Part shown: positions 35,192 to 43,554 of the stretch, one piece after another | How positions within the stretch are numbered: the first letter of the stretch is position 1 | How the letters are laid out: every line of letters starts with the position of its first letter | Assembly (NCBI GenBank): GCA_049515655.1 | Contig: JBEKTW010000009.1 | Location: 60,399 to 124,398, forward strand | Direction: 5' to 3' | Length of the DNA: 64,000 bases | Origin: JBEKTW01 sp049515655 | GTDB lineage: Bacteria; Bacteroidota; Ignavibacteria; UBA10030; SZUA-254 | Made by a program: the position numbers and the translations under genes | Notes under the pieces: generated by a model | Database searches by the model: none | What the model was told of the DNA's origin: nothing | Seen by the model: only the letters and a program-made list of their open reading frames with translations

Positions 35192-35599
35192 TTAAATTAA
35201 TGTCGAAAGACCAAACTTGTGAAGGACTCTCTTATATATCAGGTACAAGAATTCAGCGTCAACGCCGTTATCTAATGCAAATTGTTGACAATAGGCGATA
35301 GTTGCAGCCATTGCGGAGACCCGGATGAGTAGTGCATCGGTTTTTTCTTTTTGAGATCCGCCGACTGCAAGGTCAAATGCCTTCACCAAGATATTGCATT
35401 CTTGAATTATTTTGCGTTTATAATTGTCATCTCGGAAGAAGGATAACAGGTCGTCTGCAACTCGGCACCTTTCCGCACAGGAGGCGTAGTAAATACCTTT
35501 CATGCTTTCTTCTATAGTTTGGTCTTTCTCTGTCATGGCGGAGATGACAAAGCCAGCGAGTTGATCCCAATTGAATGAAAGCCTTTTTAAAACTCCCAT
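35192..35599 (-). CDS. Small helical protein, last gene of the coupled cassette
   Basis: 135 residues, all helical in appearance, with scattered Cys (YYASCAERCRV, CNILVKA, AYCQQF). The start codon overlaps the stop of the preceding mini-frame (TGATG) and has a strong GGGGAGG ribosome site. No family recognised and no membrane segment. It closes the run of five overlapping frames (37062 down to 35192), so it should be made together with the HEPN-motif protein. Confidence 0.7.
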   Translation of the reverse strand: MGVLKRLSFNWDQLAGFVISAMTEKDQTIEESMKGIYYASCAERCRVADDLLSFFRDDNYKRKIIQECNILVKAFDLAVGGSQKEKTDALLIRVSAMAATIAYCQQFALDNGVDAEFLYLIYKRVLHKFGLSTLI

Positions 35600-35643
35600 C
35601 AGCCTCCCCTAAGAATTAGTTCGTAGACAAATTGGTCCCACAT
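35599..35643 (-). CDS. 14-residue mini-frame linking two cassette genes
   Basis: Reads MWDQFVYELILRGG and stops. It starts on the TAATG that ends the 47-residue frame and ends on the TGATG that starts the 135-residue gene. Its codons carry the GGGGAGG ribosome site of the next gene, so it may serve only to bring ribosomes there (translational coupling). Whether the peptide itself matters is unknown. Confidence 0.35.
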   Translation of the reverse strand: MWDQFVYELILRGG

Positions 35644-35786
35644 TAGAATCCTATTTGAGTTTCTTCAGATTTATGAATCCTCCAACTGCCGTTGCTTTTG
35701 ATAGTTTTCACAAGTAAAAGTCTTTGACCTTCGGGCGTTATTTCGTTAAAGTCAGGTATCTCAAAATCGAATAGGATGTCTGCCAT
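35643..35786 (-). CDS. 47-residue protein in the coupled cassette
   Basis: Reads MADILFDFEIPDFNEITPEG, continues through QRLLLVKTIKSNGSWRIHKS and ends EETQIGF. It begins at the TAATG that ends the 247-residue gene and ends at a second TAATG. The acidic first half and basic second half, with hydrophobic spacing, look like a real small protein, perhaps an antitoxin-like or adaptor partner. That role is inference from size and position only. Confidence 0.5.
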   Translation of the reverse strand: MADILFDFEIPDFNEITPEGQRLLLVKTIKSNGSWRIHKSEETQIGF

Positions 35787-36529
35787 TATCGGTATTTACA
35801 AGAGTTCTGAGGATTGATCGATTGAAGCAACAGGTCATACATTGGTGCTTTATTTATCGGGATAAGAATTTCTACCGCGAGACGATCGGCCAATACTTCC
35901 ATCATGTCTCTTCTTTTTCTCTCTTTTAGGTCGGCCAAAAACTTCTCAGTGTCCAAACATATTTCATTGATCCACAGATCCTTATGGTCGACCATAAGGT
36001 TGCTCATCGATATAGCTACAGTTTCCGGATATCCAATCTTTCTCAGGTGCATTGAGGTGTTAGTTTGAAAAGCTGACTCAATTGGCTGCCATTGAGATAA
36101 AAAGCATGACGATACGGATGCAGCTTTCCATCCAAGGGTTTGTTTTTCAGGTTTAGATATCGCTGATTCAGAAAAACCAGAATATGAGAGAGAATCCATA
36201 ATGGCCCTCTCAATATCGGGCTTCATGGATACTATATTGGGCAACTTTGGTAAATTGGGGGCATTGCATTCTTTTCCCTCAAAACTATTTGCTTTATATC
36301 TAGCCAGCAATCTGCCAAACATAAAACTAAAGTAGAGTTCGAAAACATGGTTCAGCTCAATCTCATCGGGCCGAGAATGCAAATTTGCATTTCCTAGCCT
36401 TATAGCCTCCGAATAAAGCAATTTGTTGAGCCTCTGTAATGAGGTCATAATAAGACAGATGGCAATTTCGATGGCCATAAAACGAGTTACCACCTTCTCG
36501 GCAGGGTCTGAAGACCTAAAAAAGCTCAT
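35786..36529 (-). CDS. Unknown 247-residue protein, partner of the HEPN-motif protein
   Basis: 247 residues, largely helical with conserved-looking Trp/Tyr/Phe clusters (ELNHVFELYFSFMFGRLLARY) and a charged C-terminal helix (LADLKERKRRDMMEVLADRL). No membrane helix, no motif I recognise. Its ATG overlaps the stop of the upstream gene by four bases, and a GGGGGAGAT ribosome site lies inside that gene. Its stop overlaps the next frame's start (TAATG). A partner or neutraliser of the HEPN protein is the obvious guess. Confidence 0.65.
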   Translation of the reverse strand: MSFFRSSDPAEKVVTRFMAIEIAICLIMTSLQRLNKLLYSEAIRLGNANLHSRPDEIELNHVFELYFSFMFGRLLARYKANSFEGKECNAPNLPKLPNIVSMKPDIERAIMDSLSYSGFSESAISKPEKQTLGWKAASVSSCFLSQWQPIESAFQTNTSMHLRKIGYPETVAISMSNLMVDHKDLWINEICLDTEKFLADLKERKRRDMMEVLADRLAVEILIPINKAPMYDLLLQSINPQNSCKYR

Positions 36530-37062
36530 CCTATCTCCCCCTTTAGCAAACCATGTTCTTTGACTTTTTCCAAGATGTGAGCAAGCAACATATTTGCCTT
36601 CATAAAATTTTCATTCTGCAATTCGATTTTAGATATATCTTTTTCTCCATGGAAAAGATTATTCCTAAACCTATAAACAACTAGCATCAATGCTTTTACG
36701 GTGTCTTCCGGAGTAGGTTGGCCAGCTTCCAATAATACAGACTCGACAAGCCTTTTCTCCTCGCCTTCATTCTTCCGAAAATGTAACTTGTCGAATAAGT
36801 CGTTAGTCCCGCCATTAGTGAGATATCTACGTCTGAAATAAGAAAGATATTCTTCATACGAATCGGAAGAGCCCAATGCGTTCATCTTCGATAAACTGTC
36901 AATGAGGGCTCTGATGCTCTCGACCGATGCTTTTCTACTACAAGTCAGGTCTTCAAATATATTCCACATCAATACGAAATTTGTAACGTTCCTAATTTTG
37001 TCAGACTTAAGCGATTCCTTTTTATCAAAATATCTGTTGATCCACTTTATTTCGTCGAACAT
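36526..37062 (-). CDS. HEPN-motif protein (putative RNase toxin), first gene of the cassette
   Basis: 178 residues, helical. The key observation is the C-terminal YRFRNNLFHGEKD (130-142): Arg133-x4-His138 is the RX4-6H motif of HEPN-domain ribonucleases, preceded by a helix (DTVKALMLVVYRF) and followed by a last helix (ANMLLAHILEKVKEHG), as in HEPN four-helix bundles. HEPN proteins act as toxins and in abortive-infection defence. The sequence is AT-rich and unlike its flanks. First of five overlapping frames. I assign HEPN from the motif and helix order only. Confidence 0.6.
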   Translation of the reverse strand: MFDEIKWINRYFDKKESLKSDKIRNVTNFVLMWNIFEDLTCSRKASVESIRALIDSLSKMNALGSSDSYEEYLSYFRRRYLTNGGTNDLFDKLHFRKNEGEEKRLVESVLLEAGQPTPEDTVKALMLVVYRFRNNLFHGEKDISKIELQNENFMKANMLLAHILEKVKEHGLLKGEIG

Positions 37063-37185
37063 AAGACTTCAGCCTATATGATGTTCCTCACAGTTCACGA
37101 GAGAAAGTAATCAATGTCTATCGGGAAATCAAGTTATTCCGGAAAACCACCAAGCTCAATATCCTTAGTTTGCACATCCCGGAAT

Positions 37186-37308
37186 TTATGTGGTTTTCTT
37201 TTCTGCCTTCTCTGCACCGAATGCCGCATGAATCATCCCATACTGGATTGAACCGTAACTGCTCTCCGGTGGTGTTGCTGTCGCGGTTTGTTTCCTAATC
37301 CCGCTCAT
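37186..37308 (-). CDS. Possible 40-residue protein, weak support
   Basis: A frame reading MSGIRKQTATATPPESSYGS then IQYGMIHAAFGAEKAEKKTT. The amino-acid mix is protein-like but there is no ribosome site, and the frame continues upstream of the ATG to a stop near 37344. It lies about 55 bases after the gene ending at 37363 on the same strand. Apart from this, the 300 bases 37063-37362 show nothing. Confidence 0.25.
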   Translation of the reverse strand: MSGIRKQTATATPPESSYGSIQYGMIHAAFGAEKAEKKTT

Positions 37309-37362
37309 TCGCGATGCTTTCGCGTTAGCCTGGGCAGCTGGTTATGGCGCGAAAATAGGGGA

Positions 37363-37911
37363 CTATTTTTTCTTGCGCCGAGAATATTTAGTTGCCTTCG
37401 TTTTCTTTCTTGGGGGTTTCACTTCTTGAATTAGCTTCCTCGAACCATCGAGTATAAGTTGTTCGATTATTGAATCCGTAACTTTGTCGTTTTGATGAAA
37501 GGTGAAAAGGCGCTCTTCTGCCAATGTGCTTTGATCTTGAAGGCGCCTTATGACAAGAGTAACAGGTTCATCATGTCTGTCACCATGCTTCCGGCCTTCT
37601 GAACGAGCTTTGATGATCGCGGTGACAAACTCAATCATACTCTTTGCGAGACCTAAGCCGGCAGTGGTCAATGCAAGATAGACGAGCAATTCTGGTCCCG
37701 TCTCGTGTTCTTCAAATTTGAATCTTTGAGGATGTTGTTGAAGTTCACTGAGCTTGTTGTCGATGAGCCTAAAAGCGAACGGACAGCATCCGCGGCTATA
37801 ACAACCAGAATCGACTCGAACCTTGATGGAGAGTGGAATCTCCCCTTCGACCGGGGGGAGAGAATCTTCGAACTGATCAAGCCTGTCGCGGAATTCTTTA
37901 ATCCAAGGCAT
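37363..37911 (-). CDS. Unknown protein with central hydrophobic segment and basic tail
   Basis: 182 residues. An acidic N-terminal part with two close Cys (CYSRGCCPF, about 37-45) is followed by a hydrophobic, Gly-containing segment (about 72-96, PELLVYLALTTAGLGLAKSMIEFVTAII), then a His/Arg-rich loop, a strand (EPVTLVIRRL) and a strongly basic C-terminus (KKTKATKYSRRKKK). The layout faintly resembles small proteins that carry an effector-associated domain after a membrane helix, but I do not recognise it. Part of the AT-rich island. Confidence 0.6.
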   Translation of the reverse strand: MPWIKEFRDRLDQFEDSLPPVEGEIPLSIKVRVDSGCYSRGCCPFAFRLIDNKLSELQQHPQRFKFEEHETGPELLVYLALTTAGLGLAKSMIEFVTAIIKARSEGRKHGDRHDEPVTLVIRRLQDQSTLAEERLFTFHQNDKVTDSIIEQLILDGSRKLIQEVKPPRKKTKATKYSRRKKK

Positions 37912-38067
37912 TTATTTCCCTTTCCCTGCTAATTGCCTGCGAGATTTTGCACCCGAATGGGTGGAAGCCAAGCCGTGGCAATGATAAACGTCAAATTGCA
38001 CTATCCAAATCAAGTTCAACTTCCTCACCTTGATATCTGTACTCCAGATATGTGCGCCATGTCAGCT

Positions 38068-38742
38068 TCAATCGCCAGTTAACCAACGAGAGACGCTGAT
38101 TCTCACATCTTCAAATATCTTTGCAGAAATTTGATTTCGTTTCATGCTTCCTTTTGTACCATTTGCCAATGGTTTATAAAAGGAGATTGTGCTGCTTTCA
38201 ACTATTCGGAGCAGTGCAGCGTTATTGAAGTCGGTAGCGCAAATCCATCCGATCTCTTTAAACGGCGTCACTTTGAAGGCATTAAACTGTCGTTCATATA
38301 TAGTCCCGTTCTTTGCATACTTTCCTTCAGCATAGAATTTCATGCATTCGGAGTAGTATCTATCACAATTATGCGGAAATGCAGATGCATAAAAAAGGTA
38401 ATCAAAGGTCAAGAAGTGTTTCGTGATTCTCTGGTACAAATTGTCAGCTTTCCCAATATAGAAAAAGGGATTATTCTTGTTGTTCCTATCAAAGAAGAAG
38501 TAAAGGCCTGCATATTCACTGTCGGCACCCAGACGCAGTTCACTTTGAACAAAATCATCCTTTTGTTCAGCATACATCCTGCCATTGGTAACCCTGCTTT
38601 CAGAATCATCGTCTTTGCAGTCTAAATTACTGCGTTGGGGGAGCGCCTCGGGGTTGGGCGAACTAACATTTCTCACTACTCGGAGGAACGGCTCTATACC
38701 ATTGTGAAACGAGGTTAGATTCCGGAACTTAATAGGGAGCAT
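38068..38742 (-). CDS. GIY-YIG nuclease-domain protein
   Basis: 224 residues from ATG 38742, which has GGAGAAG 12 bases upstream. A GTG at 38772 would add 10. The GIY-YIG signature is spread as expected: GLYFFF (79-84) then FYIGKADNLYQRI (94-106) with Arg105, and a later Glu182 in VESSTISFYKPLANG with Asn194. These are the residues GIY-YIG endonucleases use to bind the metal and phosphate. The N-terminal 70 residues have no recognised motif. Such domains occur in homing endonucleases, UvrC, and phage-defence nucleases. Its place beside a HEPN-led cassette favours defence or mobility. Single gene, minus strand. Confidence 0.7.
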   Translation of the reverse strand: MLPIKFRNLTSFHNGIEPFLRVVRNVSSPNPEALPQRSNLDCKDDDSESRVTNGRMYAEQKDDFVQSELRLGADSEYAGLYFFFDRNNKNNPFFYIGKADNLYQRITKHFLTFDYLFYASAFPHNCDRYYSECMKFYAEGKYAKNGTIYERQFNAFKVTPFKEIGWICATDFNNAALLRIVESSTISFYKPLANGTKGSMKRNQISAKIFEDVRISVSRWLTGD

Positions 38743-39076
38743 GAAGTATCTGCTTCTCCGGCTGGCTGCCACTAATCACAATGCACATGCCCTATAGCAC
38801 GTCGCTGTGTTGGGATGTTCTTGCCTCATGTCGTAAGGTAATAAATTATATGCGCAAAGTCCATGTCCGGGATCTCCACGCTGTAAAGAAGCGGGAATTT
38901 CGTTGCCAAGAATGCTGACTCTTGGGTGCAATCCGGACGCACAAGAACATAACATCCCTGAGGGTGTATTCATCCGGCCGAGTCACTCAAATTTTCGACA
39001 CCATTCATTTGCGTTTTGTTCCAGAATGAGATATACTTTCACGAGAACTGAGATGACAACAAATCAGGAGACAGTC

Positions 39077-40399
39077 ATGCTTAGGAAGTTATCGTATGTC
39101 CTTATTACGCTTGCCGGTTTACTTTTCTTTATCACTCCTACCGATGCGCAGAAGAAAGCTATTTCAGAAGAAGGTAAGGCATGCATCGAATGCCACAAAG
39201 AACTCTCGCCTTCGTTTGTCAAAGAATGGGAACTCAGTAGTCATGCAAAACAAGGAGTGGATTGCTACTCCTGTCATAAGGCAGAGAAATCGGATCCCGA
39301 CGCAATGGAGCACAACGGCTACACTATAGCCATTCTTGTAACACCGAAGGATTGCGGACGGTGTCATGCGAAGGAAGTAACGGAAATGACAAACAGCCAC
39401 CATGCGAAGGCAGGGGATATTCTAAACTCGCTCGACAACTATCTCGGCGAAGTCATCGGCGGCCCCGAGGCGGTGGCGGTCGGGTGTCTGCAGTGTCACG
39501 GCTCGAAGGTGAAAGTTCTCACCGACGGCACGCTGGATATCACCACATGGCCGAATACGGGGATCGGAAGAATCAACCCAGACGGGTCAAAAGGATCCTG
39601 CTCGGCATGTCACACGCGACATCGATTCTCAAGGGCACAGGCCCGCGAGCCACAAACGTGCGGGAAATGCCATCTCGGTCCGGATCATCCTCAAATAGAA
39701 GTTTACCAGGAGTCAAAGCATGGTATCTTGTATGAGGCGAACAAGTCGAGACTGAACATGGATAGCGACAAATGGGTAGTTGGAAAGGATTATACTGCCG
39801 CTCCAACCTGCGCCACATGCCACATGAGTGCCACGCCGAATCAGCCCGTGACCCATGATGTCGGAACAAGAATCAGCTGGACGCTCCGTCCGCCGATCTC
39901 GAAGAAGCTTGAGAACGCAGACAAGAGACGGGACGACATGAAAGACGTTTGCAGTAGTTGTCACTCCGCCCCCTTTGTCGACGGTTTCTACCAGCAATTT
40001 GACAACCTGGTGGAATTGTATAACGACAAGTTTGCAAAACCGGCAACAGCGATCCGGCAGGAGTTGATGGATTCATCGAAGCTTACGAAGGCGGATTTCG
40101 ACGACAAACTCGACTGGATTTATTATGAGCTCTGGCATCATGAAGGTCGGCGGGCGCGGCACGGAGCAGCGATGTCCGGCCCCGACTATGCCTGGTGGCA
40201 TGGCATGTATGAAGTATCCAAGAAATTCTATAGTGAATTCCTCCCGGAGGTGAAAAATGTTGCGGGCCCCGAGATGTATGCCAAGTTGATGAAAAAATAT
40301 ATCGAACCCGATGTCAGACACGAGTGGTATCTGAAAGGAATGAGCAAGGAACAGCTTGAGAAGATCAGAAAATTCTACGATGAACGATACGGAAAATGA
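39077..40399 (+). CDS. Octaheme cytochrome c, hydroxylamine-oxidoreductase-like
   Basis: 440 residues from ATG 39077, preceded by AGGAG. A clear signal peptide (LSYVLITLAGLLFFITPTDA) exports it to the periplasm. Eight CxxCH haem sites are visible in order: CIECH, CYSCH, CGRCH, CLQCH, CSACH, CGKCH, CATCH, CSSCH. The C-terminal helical region ELWHHEGRRARHG then GPDYAWWHGMYEV is characteristic of the HAO family. The protein lacks other domains and a partner cytochrome gene. HAO relatives oxidise hydroxylamine or, in epsilonproteobacterial types, reduce nitrite. Whether Tyr371 in GPDY corresponds to the haem-crosslinking Tyr of true HAO needs an alignment. Confidence 0.9.
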   Translation: MLRKLSYVLITLAGLLFFITPTDAQKKAISEEGKACIECHKELSPSFVKEWELSSHAKQGVDCYSCHKAEKSDPDAMEHNGYTIAILVTPKDCGRCHAKEVTEMTNSHHAKAGDILNSLDNYLGEVIGGPEAVAVGCLQCHGSKVKVLTDGTLDITTWPNTGIGRINPDGSKGSCSACHTRHRFSRAQAREPQTCGKCHLGPDHPQIEVYQESKHGILYEANKSRLNMDSDKWVVGKDYTAAPTCATCHMSATPNQPVTHDVGTRISWTLRPPISKKLENADKRRDDMKDVCSSCHSAPFVDGFYQQFDNLVELYNDKFAKPATAIRQELMDSSKLTKADFDDKLDWIYYELWHHEGRRARHGAAMSGPDYAWWHGMYEVSKKFYSEFLPEVKNVAGPEMYAKLMKKYIEPDVRHEWYLKGMSKEQLEKIRKFYDERYGK

Positions 40400-40515
40400 A
40401 CGTCGGGCATCGGCGCGACGCTGCCGGCGGTTAGTGAACTTAATCTTCACGTAAAAGAAATGCTTTTACCGGAATCATGCGAACAATTCCAAACCGAAAT
40501 CGGTCGATGAAAGGA

Positions 40516-41337
40516 TTATTCTTTTACACCGCCAGCCAAAATTCCGCTGATGTAATATTTCTGAAGTGAGAGGAAGAGAAGCATCACCGGGAGGATGGTC
40601 ACGACCGAGCCGGCCATCATGAGCTCGGTATCCTGCACGTGCTCGCCGGAGAGGTTGGCGAGGGCGACAGGGAGCGTGTACATCGAATCGTCAGTCATGA
40701 CGATGAGAGGCCAGAGGAAATCGTTCCACGTACCCATGAACGTAAAGATCGCCAGCGTGATGAGGATCGGTTTACACAGGGGAAGGATGACCGAAACATA
40801 TACCCTGAGGTCGTTCGCTCCATCGATCCGTGCGGCATCGAGAAGGGAATCAGGGATGGAAAGCGCGTACTGCCGGATTAAAAATATGCCGAAGATGCTC
40901 GCCATGCCGGGAATGATGACGCCCATATACGTATTAATCAGGCCCATCTTGTTCAGCATCAGGAATAACGGCAGCATCGTTACCTGCGCCGGGATGACCA
41001 TTGCGGCGAGAAGTGTTTTGAATATTCTATTCCGCCCCGGGAAGCGGAGCTTGGCGAATGCATATCCCGCCATTGAATTCAGCAAGAGCGAAACGAGCGT
41101 CACAATTGCTGCCAGCAGCAAGCTATTGAACACGTACCGTGCAAGCGAAAGGCGGGTGAACAGCGCGATATAATGCTCCAGCGTCAAATGATGAGGGAGG
41201 AAATGCGGCGGAAACGTATTCGCCTCTCCCATTTTCATAAACGACGCGGAGAGCATCCAAAGAATGGGCGTGAGCGTAATACCGGCGCCGATAACAAGGA
41301 TTGCGTAGAGCGCCGATTTCAGCAATATCTTCCTCAT
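40516..41337 (-). CDS. Carbohydrate ABC transporter permease (MalG type)
   Basis: 273 residues from ATG 41337, overlapping the upstream permease stop (ATGA). An apparent longer frame to 41616 reads antisense-like Arg/His/Ala filler and is rejected. Six hydrophobic segments are seen. The EAA loop is DAARIDGANDLRVYVSVILP (about 183-202), which docks on the ATPase, and the family ending QKYYISGILAGGVKE is intact. Pairs with the preceding permease and binding protein for oligosaccharide import. No ATPase gene is in the operon, so it probably uses a shared MsmK-like ATPase elsewhere. Confidence 0.95.
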   Translation of the reverse strand: MRKILLKSALYAILVIGAGITLTPILWMLSASFMKMGEANTFPPHFLPHHLTLEHYIALFTRLSLARYVFNSLLLAAIVTLVSLLLNSMAGYAFAKLRFPGRNRIFKTLLAAMVIPAQVTMLPLFLMLNKMGLINTYMGVIIPGMASIFGIFLIRQYALSIPDSLLDAARIDGANDLRVYVSVILPLCKPILITLAIFTFMGTWNDFLWPLIVMTDDSMYTLPVALANLSGEHVQDTELMMAGSVVTILPVMLLFLSLQKYYISGILAGGVKE

Positions 41338-42257
41338 GCCGCTTCCCCTTTCTGGATCCGGAACTGAACAAGCGACACAGCCAGGATGATCAGAAACAGA
41401 ACGAACGCCAGCGCTGCCGAGTATCCCATGTTCCACCAGCGGAATCCCTGCTGATACATCAACAGGACGATGCTCAGCGTGCGGTTTAACGGCCCGCCCT
41501 GCGTCATGACGTACGGCTCGGCGAACAACTGGAAATAGCCGATCATGGTGATCACGCTGATGAAGAGGGTGGTCGGTGCCAGCATCGGCAGCGTCACATG
41601 CTTGAACTGCTGCCACGCGCTTGCGCCATCGATCCGCGCCGCCTCGTAGAGCGATTCGGAAATGTTCTGCAAGCCTGCAAGGAAGATGATCATGGTATAT
41701 CCGAAATTCTTCCAGATTGCCAGCACAATGATCGCCGGCATCGCCCAGAATGGATCGCCGAGCCAGTCGACCGGCGAAACACCCAGAAAGCCGAAAGCAT
41801 AATTCAGCAATCCGAACCGCGGATGATAGACAAAGCGCCAGACCACGGCCACCGCGACAAGGGTTGTCACCACCGGAGCAAAATAGACAACCCGGAAAAC
41901 GCCTTTGTACTTCACAAGCTTCGAATGGATCAGCATCGCGGCGCAGAGGGAGACGGCGATGGAGAGCGGCCCTCCCACGACCACGAAGTAGAAGGTGTTC
42001 TGGAGCGCCTTCCAGAACAACGGATCGTGAAAAATCTGCATGTAATTTCTCAACCCGATGAATCGGGCATACTGGAAATTTCCCAATGAATAAATATCGA
42101 AATCGGTGAAGCTCATGAGGAATGCCGCAATGACCGGCAGGAAGAAAAAGACGACGATGACCAGGAGCGCCGGACCGAGGAAAAACCAGGAGGCGAGCGG
42201 TGAGGATGCCGTCCCTTCTTCCCGGCGTGACACGATCTTGAACCGCGTCTTGGCCAT
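41334..42257 (-). CDS. Carbohydrate ABC transporter permease (MalF type)
   Basis: 307 residues from ATG 42257, seven bases after the binding-protein stop. Two upstream in-frame starts (42278 and 42314) would overlap that gene and are less likely. The chain has a helix near 25-45 (FFLGPALLVIVVFFFLPVIAAFL), YMQIFHDPLFWKALQNTFYF typical of MalF/UgpA proteins, and the EAA loop EAARIDGASAWQQFKHVTLP (about 205-224). Inner-membrane half of the importer, partner of the next permease. Confidence 0.95.
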   Translation of the reverse strand: MAKTRFKIVSRREEGTASSPLASWFFLGPALLVIVVFFFLPVIAAFLMSFTDFDIYSLGNFQYARFIGLRNYMQIFHDPLFWKALQNTFYFVVVGGPLSIAVSLCAAMLIHSKLVKYKGVFRVVYFAPVVTTLVAVAVVWRFVYHPRFGLLNYAFGFLGVSPVDWLGDPFWAMPAIIVLAIWKNFGYTMIIFLAGLQNISESLYEAARIDGASAWQQFKHVTLPMLAPTTLFISVITMIGYFQLFAEPYVMTQGGPLNRTLSIVLLMYQQGFRWWNMGYSAALAFVLFLIILAVSLVQFRIQKGEAA

Positions 42258-42264
42258 TTGTTCT

Positions 42265-43554
42265 TTATTTCCCTTCATGGTCGAGCATCCATCGCCGCTT
42301 TTCGAGGATGACATTTACATCGCGGTCGAGCGCAGCCAGCGCGTCGTGAACCGACATCCGGTCGAGAGCCACGATCTCGCTGTACTCCCTCACCTTTTGC
42401 GCGATTTGTTCCCACTCGGGTATTTTCGGTGTCGCCGCAACCCGCTCAAGCTGCCGGTAGAATGCCTGGATGTACTTATTGCTGCTGATACTGGAATCCC
42501 GCCACGATTCGCGCACCGCCGGCAGGTCTCCGGTAATCTTATAAAACTCCGCCTGCCGGTCCGCTTCGGAAAGATACTCGATGAGTTTCCACGATTCATC
42601 CTTCACGTTCGACGCGCGGAAGAGCACGAGACTTGAACCGCCGGCGAGCGAAACGCCGGGATAGGTGCTGTCCGCCGAAGGCATGGGCGCCGTCATCCAG
42701 TTTCCCTGCATGGACGCGGGAAGGCGTTTCAGGAATTCACCGATATTCCAGGGACCTGTGATATACATTGCAAAAATTCCCTCTGCAAATGCGTCATAGA
42801 CATTGATAATCTGCTGAGTCTTCCGCGGAGCCCAGTTGTTGAGGAAAAAATTATTAAAATCAGTAAACGCAGCGGTAAACGTTGGCCCGCTGAAGTCGCC
42901 ATACCGGTCGCCGTCGCGGAGCAGGGTTGAATTCTTTTCCAGCCCCATGACTACCGCGGGGGCCCACTCGTTATTTGTCGGAAGAAGTATGGCGTAATGC
43001 GAGGTATCGGATGCCCGGGCGCGCACTTTTTTTGACGCGTCGAACCATTCGCTCCAAGTGCGCGGGGCATGGTCGTAGCCGGCCTGCCGGAGCAAATCGG
43101 TACGGTAAAAGAGGAGGCGCGTGTCGACATACCAGGGAATTCCGTAGATCGTCCCATCGATGACGTTCGTTTCCCAGATTCCGGGAAAATAGTTTTCTTT
43201 TTTCACTTCGGAAGACCGGTCGATCCATGGCCGGACGTCTACGAGGGCGTTGAGAATGGTAAATTCCGGTATCCAGGTATTGCCTAATTGGGCGATATCA
43301 GGTGTGGAACGGCCCGCGTACGCCGTCAGCAATTTCTCATGGGCTGCGGTCCAGGGAATCGCCTGCAGCCGGACATGGATGTCCGGATTCCTGCGCTCGA
43401 ACTCCGGGATGAGTTTCTGCACGTTCTCTCCTTCGGCGCCCATCGCCCAAAAGACGACGACCTTCTTCCCTCCTGCCTCGGGCCTGCAGCCGAGATGCAT
43501 CAAGGCACAGCAGAGCGCCGCGAGGACCGGGATGTTATTTCGCACGAAGTTCAA
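42265..43554 (-). CDS. Sugar-binding lipoprotein of ABC importer (family 1 SBP)
   Basis: 429 residues with lipoprotein signal ending LMHLGC (Cys23). The mature start KKVVVFWAMGAEGENVQKL then IPEFERRNPDIHVRLQAIPW is the usual family 1 solute-binding opening, and DIAQLGNTWIPEF, GTIYGIPWYVDTRLLFYR and YITGPWNIGEF are standard core motifs. The many Trp residues suit oligosaccharide stacking. The gene overlaps the end of the GH3 gene by 20 bases. In context the likely ligand is a short beta-1,2-glucan (inference). Confidence 0.93.
   Translation of the reverse strand: MNFVRNNIPVLAALCCALMHLGCRPEAGGKKVVVFWAMGAEGENVQKLIPEFERRNPDIHVRLQAIPWTAAHEKLLTAYAGRSTPDIAQLGNTWIPEFTILNALVDVRPWIDRSSEVKKENYFPGIWETNVIDGTIYGIPWYVDTRLLFYRTDLLRQAGYDHAPRTWSEWFDASKKVRARASDTSHYAILLPTNNEWAPAVVMGLEKNSTLLRDGDRYGDFSGPTFTAAFTDFNNFFLNNWAPRKTQQIINVYDAFAEGIFAMYITGPWNIGEFLKRLPASMQGNWMTAPMPSADSTYPGVSLAGGSSLVLFRASNVKDESWKLIEYLSEADRQAEFYKITGDLPAVRESWRDSSISSNKYIQAFYRQLERVAATPKIPEWEQIAQKVREYSEIVALDRMSVHDALAALDRDVNVILEKRRWMLDHEGK

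Noticed and set aside
41338..41616. N-terminal extension of the MalG-type permease
   Set aside because: The extra 93 residues are Arg/His/Ala-rich and lie entirely inside the MalF-type gene. The ATGA start at 41337 is typical for permease pairs.
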